Source: Geothrix limicola (GTDB lineage Bacteria; Acidobacteriota; Holophagae; Holophagales; Holophagaceae). From it: a stretch of DNA of 64,000 nt. How positions within the stretch are numbered: position 1 is the stretch's first letter; each line of letters opens with the position of its first letter. Position numbers and translations under genes: made by a program. Below are positions 56,654-64,000 of the stretch, one piece after another. The DNA is taken from positions 186,001 to 250,000 of the forward strand of contig NZ_BSDE01000003.1 of assembly GCF_030268085.1 (NCBI RefSeq). The letters are read 5' to 3'. The notes below the pieces were generated by a model. That model had not been told where the DNA came from. It was given only the letters and a program-made list of their open reading frames with translations, and did no database searches.

Positions 56654-58336
56654 ATGTCACTTCCCCCCCCATCCCGAATCCCTGCGCGCAGGCCCACCTC
56701 GGAGGCCCCGGACCAGCGACCGGCTTCCGAGTGGTGGCGGGGCGCGAGCATCTACCAGATCTATCCCCGGAGCTTCCAGGACACGAACGGGGATGGGGTG
56801 GGGGACCTGCCGGGCATCACCAGGCACCTGCCCTACGTGGCCGATCTGGGGGTGGATGCCATCTGGATCTCGCCCTTCTTCACCTCGCCCATGAAGGATT
56901 TCGGCTACGACGTCTCCAACTACCGGGACGTGGATCCGACCTTCGGCACCCTGGGGGATTTCGACCATCTGGTGGCCGAGGCCCATCGCCTGGGCCTGAA
57001 GGTGCTCATCGATCAGGTGCTATCCCACTCTTCCGACCAGCACGCCTGGTTCAAGGAAAGCCGCACGAGCCGCACCAATGCCAAGGCCGACTGGTACGTC
57101 TGGGCCGAGGCCCGGCCCGACGGCACCCCGCCCAACAACTGGCAGTCCGTCTTCGGCGGATCCGCCTGGTCCTGGGAGCCGCGGCGACGCCAGTACTACC
57201 TGCACAACTTCCTGGAATCCCAGCCGGACCTGAACTTCCACCACGAGCCGGTCCAGGACCAGCTGCTCGAGGAAGTGCGCTTCTGGATGGAGCGCGGCGT
57301 GGACGGCTTCCGCTTCGACGCCTGCAACTTCCACTTCCACGACAAGCTCTTGAGGAACAACCCGTCCGCCAAGCCCGGGCAGGTGGAACTGACCTCGGTG
57401 CGCGAAGGCAATCCCTACGGACTGCAGATTCACCGCTACGACAAGAGCCGTCCCGAGAACCTGGGTTTCCTCAAGCGGCTCCGCAGTCTCATCGACGAGT
57501 ACGGCGCCATGAGCGTGGGCGAAGTGGGCGACGAGGGCGCCCTGGCCACCATGGCCGAATACACGGCGGACGGTGACAAGCTGCACATGGCCTACGGCTT
57601 CAGCCTCTTCACCGAGGAATTCACCGCCGCCCGCATCCGCGGCGTGGTGCAGGAGTACGAGAAGCGCATCCGCCGCGGCGGCGGATGGGGCTGCTGGTCC
57701 CTGTCCAACCATGACTGCGTGCGCGTGGTCACCCGCTGGGGCAAGGGCGTGGATGATCCCGCGCTGGCCAAGCTGCTGCTGGCCATGCTGGGATCGCTGC
57801 GGGGAAGCTTCTGCATCTACCAGGGCGAAGAGCTCGGGCTGCCGGAGGCGGAAGTGCCCTTCGACCGGCTCATCGATCCCTACGGACGCGCCTTCTGGCC
57901 CGACTACAAGGGGCGCGACGGCTGCCGGACGCCCATGCCCTGGACCGACGAGGCGCCGCGCGGCGGCTTTTCGGAGGTGGAGCCCTGGCTGCCCATGTCG
58001 CCGGATCACCTGCGCCGCTCCGTGGTTCGGCAGTCCGCGGACCCAGCCTCGGTGCTGCGCTTCTACCGGCAGTTCCTCGCCTGGCGGAAGGGTTCGGAAG
58101 CCCTCTGCCGTGGAAGCATCCGCTTCGACGTCACGCCGGAACCCCTGCTCCTCCTGCGACGCCAGGCCGGGTCCGAGCGTGTGCTCGCAGCCTTCAACCT
58201 CAGCGCCGAACCCCTTCGCCACACGCTCTCCGCCCAGGTCCGACCCCTTGATGGGCACGGCCTGGACGCCGGGCGCCTGGACGGCCGCGACCTGTTCCTT
58301 CCCCCCTGGGGGGGCTTCTTCGGACACCTGGCCTGA
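56654..58336 (+). CDS. Intracellular GH13 alpha-glucosidase (AglA-like)
   Basis: A 560-aa glycoside hydrolase without a signal peptide. The (beta/alpha)8 core begins WWRGASIYQIYPRSFQDTNG. The catalytic nucleophile is D222 in DGFRFDACNF, the acid/base is in VGEVGDE, and the third carboxylate is in LSNHDCVR. The GEVGD pattern fits the GH13_23 alpha-glucosidases. It would cut imported maltose and maltodextrin to glucose. It is the first gene of the plus-strand mal unit. Confidence 0.9.
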   Translation: MSLPPPSRIPARRPTSEAPDQRPASEWWRGASIYQIYPRSFQDTNGDGVGDLPGITRHLPYVADLGVDAIWISPFFTSPMKDFGYDVSNYRDVDPTFGTLGDFDHLVAEAHRLGLKVLIDQVLSHSSDQHAWFKESRTSRTNAKADWYVWAEARPDGTPPNNWQSVFGGSAWSWEPRRRQYYLHNFLESQPDLNFHHEPVQDQLLEEVRFWMERGVDGFRFDACNFHFHDKLLRNNPSAKPGQVELTSVREGNPYGLQIHRYDKSRPENLGFLKRLRSLIDEYGAMSVGEVGDEGALATMAEYTADGDKLHMAYGFSLFTEEFTAARIRGVVQEYEKRIRRGGGWGCWSLSNHDCVRVVTRWGKGVDDPALAKLLLAMLGSLRGSFCIYQGEELGLPEAEVPFDRLIDPYGRAFWPDYKGRDGCRTPMPWTDEAPRGGFSEVEPWLPMSPDHLRRSVVRQSADPASVLRFYRQFLAWRKGSEALCRGSIRFDVTPEPLLLLRRQAGSERVLAAFNLSAEPLRHTLSAQVRPLDGHGLDAGRLDGRDLFLPPWGGFFGHLA

Positions 58337-58414
58337 GGCCCGGCGCCGAGCCCCCCAAACCAACCCCCCACCCCCACACGCCGCGCCGCGGCAACTCACA
58401 CCGGAGGCAAGACA

Positions 58415-59788
58415 ATGAAGCGTCTCTCCCTACTCAAGGCCGCGCTGCCCATGGCGCTGGTCTGTGGCCCCCTGCTCTCCCAGGACGTGTTCGACATCCA
58501 CGGGTACATGCGCGCCGGCGCCGGGCGCTCCTCCAACGGCGGCGAGCAGGGAAGCTTCTACCTTCCCGGCACGCCCAACAACCCCTCGGGCGGCCCGGGC
58601 TACCGCCTCGGCAACGAAGAGGACAACTACTTCGAGCTGGCCATCGACGTGAAGGCCTACGAGAAGGGCGAGACGAACTTCAAGCTTCACTTCCGTCCCA
58701 CCTTCCGCCAGTGGTACGACGCTCGGGACGCCAGCGTGGACGCGGGCGGCAACGTGGACTACTCCCACTCGGCCCCCCAGAACCAGATGGTCTTCCTGCG
58801 TGAGGGCTGGGGCGAGGCGAACGGCGTGCTCGGCAACTCGTCCATCCTGAAGGACGCCAGCCTCTGGATGGGCCGCCGCTTCTACCAGCGCCACGACATC
58901 CACATGCTCGACCTCTACTACTGGAACAACAGCGGCGACGGCGTCGGCATCGAGAACATGAACGTGGGCCTCGGCAAGCTGAGCTACGCCTACATCCAGG
59001 CCGACCGCAACAACGTCGACGGCGGCTGGGGCGCGGGCCACTTCCCCGGCGCCATCCAGACCGACGTCTTCAACTACAACGGCAAGGTGGTGGTGGCATC
59101 CCACGACCTGCGCTGGTCGGGCCTTTCCGCCTGGCAGGGCTCCTCCTTCACGTTCGGGTTCCAGTACAACGAGCCCAGCGTGCGCAAGGGGACGGGCAAC
59201 CAGGCCTTCACCAACCTCGGTCGCCGCTACACCTTCGAGTACCAGCAGTCCAACATCCTCGGCGGCGACAACAAGCTCTACTTCACCAAGGGCGACGGCT
59301 CCACCTTCTGGAACTGGTACAACCCCGAGGTGAACACCAAGAACAACTGGTGGATGGTGATGGACAACCTCTTCGTCCAACCCATCAAGGAGCTGGGCAT
59401 CGGCGCCGTGGCCATCCACCGCGTGCAGACCGAGGATCCCACCCAGGCTGGCCATCGCGAAATGATCTGGGACTCCATCGGCGCCCGTCCCGTCTACTTC
59501 TTCACCAAGCACATCAGCCTGGCGGCCGAAGTGGGCATGGATCACTTCAAGGTCAGCGGCGACGGCTCCGCCGCCGACGGCCAGACCCGCAGCATGCTGA
59601 AGAAGACGCTGGCCCTGCAGTTCAGCCCCCAGGCGAGCTGGTGGTCGCGCCCCGTGCTGCGCCTCTTCGTCACCAAGGCCAACTGGAACAAGTACGCCAC
59701 GGCCTGGGGCACCCCCAGCGGCCTCGGCGTGTTCCAGGGCTCCCAGGCCGGCACCACCTTCGGCGCCCAGATCGAAGCCTGGTGGTGA
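58415..59788 (+). CDS. lamB: Maltoporin-like outer-membrane porin
   Basis: A 457-aa precursor with a signal peptide (LPMALVCGPLLSQ) and a beta-barrel pattern of alternating residues ending in an aromatic Trp (QIEAWW), typical of outer-membrane insertion. The start FDIHGYMRAGAGRSSNGGEQ matches the LamB N-terminus. MGRRFYQRHDIHMLDLYYWN is the conserved mid-barrel region. GGAGG precedes the ATG. It shows the organism has an outer membrane. A strong terminator follows. Confidence 0.92.
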   Translation: MKRLSLLKAALPMALVCGPLLSQDVFDIHGYMRAGAGRSSNGGEQGSFYLPGTPNNPSGGPGYRLGNEEDNYFELAIDVKAYEKGETNFKLHFRPTFRQWYDARDASVDAGGNVDYSHSAPQNQMVFLREGWGEANGVLGNSSILKDASLWMGRRFYQRHDIHMLDLYYWNNSGDGVGIENMNVGLGKLSYAYIQADRNNVDGGWGAGHFPGAIQTDVFNYNGKVVVASHDLRWSGLSAWQGSSFTFGFQYNEPSVRKGTGNQAFTNLGRRYTFEYQQSNILGGDNKLYFTKGDGSTFWNWYNPEVNTKNNWWMVMDNLFVQPIKELGIGAVAIHRVQTEDPTQAGHREMIWDSIGARPVYFFTKHISLAAEVGMDHFKVSGDGSAADGQTRSMLKKTLALQFSPQASWWSRPVLRLFVTKANWNKYATAWGTPSGLGVFQGSQAGTTFGAQIEAWW

Positions 59789-59800
59789 GTTCGAAGGTTG

Positions 59801-59828
59801 AAACGGCCCGTCTTTGGACGGGCCGTTT
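59801..59828 (+). terminator. Rho-independent terminator after maltoporin
   Basis: A 12-bp perfect stem, aaacggcccgtc with gacgggccgttt, around a tttg loop, 12 bases past the stop. The hairpin ends in TTT. It probably attenuates reading into the amylase gene. Confidence 0.88.
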
Positions 59829-59861
59829 CCTGCCCGATTCAAGAAAGGAATGGATGTGAGG

Positions 59862-61532
59862 ATGCGCCCCGTTCTGACCGCAGTCGCCCTGCTCCTGGCA
59901 GGGCTGGCCTGCCAAGGGCCCAACTCGGACGCCCACAGCCGCTACCCGGTGGACACCACGACCATCGAGCCGGGCCAGCAGCTGGAAAGCGCGCCGGGCT
60001 GGTACGGGGATGCCGTGATCTACCACATCTGGGTGAAGGCCTTCGCCGATGGCGTCTACCAGGACGGCATCGGCGACTTGCCTGGCATCCAGTCCAAGCT
60101 GGACTACCTCCAGTCCCTGGGCGTGAACACCCTGTGGCTGTCGCCGATCTTCGAGTGCGCCTACAAGGGCGACAACATGCACGGCTACGACACGACGGAC
60201 TACTACGCCATCAACGACCGCTTCGGCACTCGCGCGGATCTGAGGGCGCTCATCGACGCCGTGCATGGCCGCGGCATGCGGATCCTCTTCGACTTCGTGC
60301 CGAACCACACGTCGACCCAGCATCCCTGGTTCACCCAGGGATCCACCCGGAACGACTGGTACGTCTGGAAGGGCGCCCAACCCGCCGGCTGGGGCCTGCC
60401 CTGGGGCGGCGGCTCTTCGCAGGATGTCTGGAAACCCAATGGCGGAGCCTATTTCTACACCTCCTTCGCCACGGACAGCCTGGCGGATTTGAACTTCTAC
60501 AATCCGGCGGTGCAGGCGGAGATGCGCAAGGTGCAGGCCTATTGGCTGGACCGCGGCTTCGACGGCATGCGCGTGGATGCCGCGCGCTACCTCTGCGAAT
60601 CGGGCCCGGGCCAGCAGGCGGATCAGCCGGACACGCACACCCGGTTGCAGGCTTTCCGAAGCCTCCTGGACGAGTACAGCACCGGCGACCTGCATCCGCA
60701 CCCCGGCGGTGACGCGGCCAAGCACAGCGCCAAGGCCATGATCGCCGAGGCCTGGACCAACGACGCCTCCGGCGTGACGCCCTACTACGGCAACGGCGCC
60801 AACGAATTCCACATGTGCCTGGATTTCAGCGCGCCGTGGGCCATCGCCAACGCCATCACCAAGGGCGATGCCACCCAGGTGAGCTCGCTCTGGGAGTTCG
60901 AACAGAGGACCTACCCGGCGGGCACGCGGTCAGCCACCTTCGATTCGAACCACGACAACCTGATCTCGCGGCCCGGCACCCAGTACGGCGGCGCCAAGGC
61001 GAAGATCATCCTGGCCGAGGCCCTCACCCTGCTTTCGCCCGGCACGCCCATCCTCTACTACGGGAACGAGGTCGGCATGACCGGCCAGTCGGGAACGGAC
61101 CTCAACCTGCGCCAGCCCATGGACTGGGCCGCCGTGGCGACGCAAACCAGCCAGCCGGATTCCATCCTCAGCTGGTGCCGCTACCTGATCCAGGCCCGCA
61201 GGGCCTATCCCGCGCTGCGGGGCGGCTACACCACCCTGAGCACGGACCTGGGGCCCACGAAGGCCCTCGCCTACCTGCGGAACGCGGGCACCGAGCGCGT
61301 GCTCGTGGTGGCCAACCTCAGCGCGGTCAGTCAGACCATCACCGTGTCCGGATTGACCGGCCAGGGCGTGCCCGCGGGCGGCCCCGTGCAGGCCATCCTC
61401 GGCGACCTGAAGGGCCAGGATGCCCTCTCCGGCGATACCTACACCGCCACCTGTCTCCCGGCTTACGGCGTGCGCGTGCTCTACGTGGCGGGCACGGGCT
61501 TCCAGACCACCCTGCACGGCGACCTGCCCTGA
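59862..61532 (+). CDS. GH13 alpha-amylase, lipoprotein
   Basis: A 556-aa glycosidase with a lipoprotein signal (LTAVALLLAGLACQGP, lipobox LAC), so it is anchored in the envelope. The barrel starts DAVIYHIWVKAFADGVYQDG. The catalytic nucleophile is in DGMRVDAARYL, the acid/base in MIAEAWTN and the third acid in FDSNHDNL. NGGAYFYTSF and YYGNEVGMTGQSG are further family motifs. In-frame alternative starts exist at 59850 (ATG) and 59856 (GTG), and AAGGA at 59845-59849 fits the GTG best. It likely trims dextrins near the maltoporin. Confidence 0.88.
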   Translation: MRPVLTAVALLLAGLACQGPNSDAHSRYPVDTTTIEPGQQLESAPGWYGDAVIYHIWVKAFADGVYQDGIGDLPGIQSKLDYLQSLGVNTLWLSPIFECAYKGDNMHGYDTTDYYAINDRFGTRADLRALIDAVHGRGMRILFDFVPNHTSTQHPWFTQGSTRNDWYVWKGAQPAGWGLPWGGGSSQDVWKPNGGAYFYTSFATDSLADLNFYNPAVQAEMRKVQAYWLDRGFDGMRVDAARYLCESGPGQQADQPDTHTRLQAFRSLLDEYSTGDLHPHPGGDAAKHSAKAMIAEAWTNDASGVTPYYGNGANEFHMCLDFSAPWAIANAITKGDATQVSSLWEFEQRTYPAGTRSATFDSNHDNLISRPGTQYGGAKAKIILAEALTLLSPGTPILYYGNEVGMTGQSGTDLNLRQPMDWAAVATQTSQPDSILSWCRYLIQARRAYPALRGGYTTLSTDLGPTKALAYLRNAGTERVLVVANLSAVSQTITVSGLTGQGVPAGGPVQAILGDLKGQDALSGDTYTATCLPAYGVRVLYVAGTGFQTTLHGDLP

Positions 61533-61613
61533 CTCTGCCCTGACCTTGCACCACCCGCTCCGCGGACCTATCCCTCAAGCACCACCCTCTTCTGCTTTCG
61601 TCGGACTCATCCC

Positions 61614-62711
61614 ATGGCCAACCTTCAATTCAAAGCCCTGCGCAAATCCTTTGGTGATGTGGAGATCCTCCATGGGATCGACCTCGAGATCCAGGACGGC
61701 GAATTCGTCGTGTTCGTGGGGCCCTCGGGCTGCGGAAAGTCCACCCTGCTCCGCTGCATCGCGGGTCTGGAGGAGATCAGCGAGGGCGAGCTGTTCATCG
61801 GCGGCCAGCAAGTGAACGAGGTGCCGCCTTCCAAGCGCGGCATCGCCATGGTGTTCCAGAGCTACGCGCTCTATCCCCACATGACTGTGGCCGAGAACAT
61901 GGCCTTCGGTCTGAAGCTGGCCGGCCATTCGAAAACGGAGATCGCCGCGGCCGTCCAGCGCGCCGCCCAGATCCTCCAGATCGAATCCCTGCTCGATCGC
62001 CGCCCGAAGGCGCTGTCTGGGGGGCAGCGCCAGCGCGTGGCGATCGGCAGGGCCATCGTGCGCAAGCCCGGCGTCTTCCTCTTCGACGAGCCCCTCTCCA
62101 ACCTCGACGCGGGCCTGCGCGTGCAGATGCGCGTCGAGCTGGCTCGCCTGCACGCGGACCTGCGCACCACCATGATCTACGTGACCCACGACCAGGTGGA
62201 GGCCATGACCCTGGCCAACCGCATCGTCGTCATCAACCAGGGCCGAATCGAACAGGTGGGCGCGCCGCTGGAGCTCTACCACCGACCCGCCAACCGCTTC
62301 GTGGCGGGCTTCATGGGCTCGCCCAAGATGAACTTCCTGCCCTGCACGCTGGTGTCGGCCACGGAGCGCCTGGCCACCGTGCGCCTGAAGGATGGCACCC
62401 CGGTGACCGTATCTGCGGACGCTCGCGGGCTCGGCGACGGCGCCGCGCTCACGCTGGGCATCCGCCCCGAGCACCTCCTGGCCGGCAGCGAGGCCGGCGA
62501 AGGCCGCGCCCGCACGGCGGTCCGCGTGGCCGAGCACCTGGGCGATACGGTCTTCCTCTACGTGGAATCGCCGGGGTCGCCCGAATCGCTGACGGTGAAG
62601 GCGCTGCCCGAAAACCGGCTCGGCATGGGCGACCCGGCCCACCTGAGCTTCCCGCCGGAACACGGCTACCTCTTCGGTCCCGACGACCGGACCCTTCCCC
62701 GCACGTCCTGA
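61614..62711 (+). CDS. malK: ABC transporter ATP-binding protein, MalK-type
   Basis: A 365-aa ATPase of the carbohydrate CUT1 group. The Walker A is [23 protein letters not shown] is the signature, [11 protein letters not shown] is Walker B and [14 protein letters not shown] is the H-loop. The C-terminal TOBE/MalK regulatory domain has LGIRPEHLL and [10 protein letters not shown]. It powers maltose/maltodextrin import with MalFG. malE follows. Confidence 0.92.
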   Translation: MANLQFKALRKSFGDVEILHGIDLEIQDGEFVVFVGPSGCGKSTLLRCIAGLEEISEGELFIGGQQVNEVPPSKRGIAMVFQSYALYPHMTVAENMAFGLKLAGHSKTEIAAAVQRAAQILQIESLLDRRPKALSGGQRQRVAIGRAIVRKPGVFLFDEPLSNLDAGLRVQMRVELARLHADLRTTMIYVTHDQVEAMTLANRIVVINQGRIEQVGAPLELYHRPANRFVAGFMGSPKMNFLPCTLVSATERLATVRLKDGTPVTVSADARGLGDGAALTLGIRPEHLLAGSEAGEGRARTAVRVAEHLGDTVFLYVESPGSPESLTVKALPENRLGMGDPAHLSFPPEHGYLFGPDDRTLPRTS

Positions 62712-62768
62712 TCCGCACCACTTCCTCATCAGGGGGCCCTCGGGCCGCCATCCAACCAAGGAGACACC

Positions 62769-63965
62769 ATGACTTCATCCAACCTCCGCAAGCTGGTGAC
62801 CGCCGCGGCCCTGACCCTCGTCGCCGGCGTTTCGATGCAGGCCGCCGAAAAGGGCAAGCTGCTCATCTGGATCAACGGCGACAAGGGCTACAACGGCCTG
62901 CAGAAGGTGGGCGACGAGTTCACCAAGAAGACGGGCATCAAGGTCATCGTCGAGCATCCCGAAGACGCGCCCGGCAAGTTCCAGCAGGCCGCCGAAGAAG
63001 GCAAGGGCCCCGACATCTGGATGTGGGCGCACGACCGCGTGGGCGAGTGGGCCGAGAGCGGCGTCATCAACGCCATCAACCCCGGCAAGAAGATCAAGGA
63101 CGACATCGAGCCCAGCGCCTGGCAGGCCTTCACCATCAAGGGCAAGGTCTGGGCCTACCCCGTGGCCATCGAAGCGGTCTCACTCATCTACAACAAGAAC
63201 CTGGTGAAGACGCCGCCGAAAACCTTCGAAGAGATCTTCGCCCTGGACAAGGCCCTGGTGGCCAAGGGCAAGAAGGCCATCCTCTGGGACTACACCAACA
63301 CCTACTTCACCATGCCCATGCTGGCGGCCAACGGCGGCTACGCCTTCAAGATGAAGGCCGACGGCACCTACGATCCCAAGGATACGGGCGTGAACAACGC
63401 CGGGGCCCTCAAGGGCGCCGAGATGCTCACCCGCCTCGTGAAGGAAGGGGTGATGCCCAAGGGCGCCACCTACGCCGACATGGAGTCCAACATGGCCCAG
63501 GGCAAGCTGGCCATGATGATCAGCGGCCCCTGGGCCTGGGACAACCTCAAGAAGGCCAAGATCAACTTCGGCGTGGCCAAGATCCCCAGCGTGGGCGGCA
63601 AGGCCGCTTCGCCCTTCGTGGGCTACCTGGGCGCCATGATCACCAAGGCGGCCTCCAGCGTGGGCAACGTCGACATCGCCCGCGAGTTCATCGAGAACAA
63701 CATGCTGAGCCTCAAGGGCCTGGAGACCATCAACGCCGACGTGGCCATCGGCACGCCCGCCAGCAAGGCCGCCTTCGCCAAGATGAAGGCCGATCCCTTC
63801 ATCCAGGTATCGATGGCCAGCGCCAAGGACGGCGTCGTCATGCCCAACAACCCGCAGATGGGCCGCTTCTGGGCCGCCATGGTCTCGGCGCTGAACAACA
63901 TGACCGAAGGCCGGCAGACCCCCAAGGAAGCTCTGGACGCCGCCGCCAAGCGGATCCTGAAGTAG
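62769..63965 (+). CDS. malE: Maltose/maltodextrin-binding protein
   Basis: A 398-aa periplasmic solute-binding protein close to E. coli Mal[46 protein letters not shown] and [16 protein letters not shown] signal peptide precedes residue 25 ([11 protein letters not shown]). It delivers maltodextrins to MalFGK. malF and malG are expected just past the window. Confidence 0.94.
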   Translation: MTSSNLRKLVTAAALTLVAGVSMQAAEKGKLLIWINGDKGYNGLQKVGDEFTKKTGIKVIVEHPEDAPGKFQQAAEEGKGPDIWMWAHDRVGEWAESGVINAINPGKKIKDDIEPSAWQAFTIKGKVWAYPVAIEAVSLIYNKNLVKTPPKTFEEIFALDKALVAKGKKAILWDYTNTYFTMPMLAANGGYAFKMKADGTYDPKDTGVNNAGALKGAEMLTRLVKEGVMPKGATYADMESNMAQGKLAMMISGPWAWDNLKKAKINFGVAKIPSVGGKAASPFVGYLGAMITKAASSVGNVDIAREFIENNMLSLKGLETINADVAIGTPASKAAFAKMKADPFIQVSMASAKDGVVMPNNPQMGRFWAAMVSALNNMTEGRQTPKEALDAAAKRILK

Positions 63966-63981
63966 TCGTTCCCCTCTCCAG

Positions 63982-64000
63982 AAGCGGGCCCGGCCCGCTT
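63982..64000. terminator. GC-rich hairpin after malE, cut by window edge
   Basis: aagcgggcc and ggcccgctt form a 9-bp perfect inverted repeat with one base between arms (effective loop slightly larger), 16 bases past the malE stop. Such hairpins between malE and malF commonly lower expression of the permease genes. The bases that would follow are not visible. Confidence 0.6.

Overview
The window is a GC-rich bacterial chromosome segment that spans the replication-origin neighbourhood. The gene order gyrA-gyrB-dnaN-dnaA on the minus strand, followed divergently by rpmH-rnpA-yidC-khpB-mnmE-gatB on the plus strand, puts the origin at about 36.5-38.3 kb. A run of TGTGGA-type DnaA boxes and four ParB-type palindromes (two perfect) support this. 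My best guess for the host is an Acidobacteriota of class Holophagae (Geothrix-like). That guess rests on base composition, Gram-negative envelope genes (maltoporin, lipoproteins) and general protein resemblance, and cannot be proven from the sequence alone.

Layout. 1-5.2 kb: a lysine/diaminopimelate operon on the minus strand (M20 deacylase, asd, lysC, dapB, dapA), preceded by a lysine riboswitch whose first stem reaches into the upstream tetR gene. 5.1-8.7 kb: tetR, two palindromic operators, then a lipoprotein with a rhombosortase-type tail, its rhombosortase, an unknown exported protein and thiG. 8.7-24 kb: mixed housekeeping and accessory genes, including a Tat-exported class V aminotransferase, a YceH protein, a barnase/barstar pair, an MFS transporter, an M4 metalloprotease, two tandem KimA-like permeases, lipA and a ferredoxin. 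23.9-29.2 kb: purB, glyA, a MASE1 hybrid histidine kinase and a GGCT-fold protein. 29.18-30.05 kb: an AT-rich island holding a DUF3800 gene and a compact structured-RNA candidate, set directly behind gyrA. 30-47.5 kb: the origin cluster, then a Cys/Met PLP enzyme fused by overlap to thiS, ribD and ftsY. 47.5-54 kb: lon, nrdR, osmC, a CsgG-like protein and rsmB. 54-64 kb: a maltose/maltodextrin regulon with a LacI-type regulator, glucokinase, intracellular alpha-glucosidase, maltoporin, lipoprotein amylase, MalK and MalE. It has clear LacI-family operators, and malF/malG presumably follow beyond the window.

How the genes work together. The lysine operon is probably shut off by lysine through its riboswitch. 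In the maltose block, maltoporin admits dextrins, the lipoprotein amylase trims them, MalE and MalK import them, AglA-type glucosidase releases glucose and Glk phosphorylates it, with the LacI protein acting at TTGTAACC-type operators. The most unusual items are the DUF3800 gene with its RNA, the one-substrate rhombosortase unit, and an MnmE whose G4/G5 GTPase motifs are eroded.
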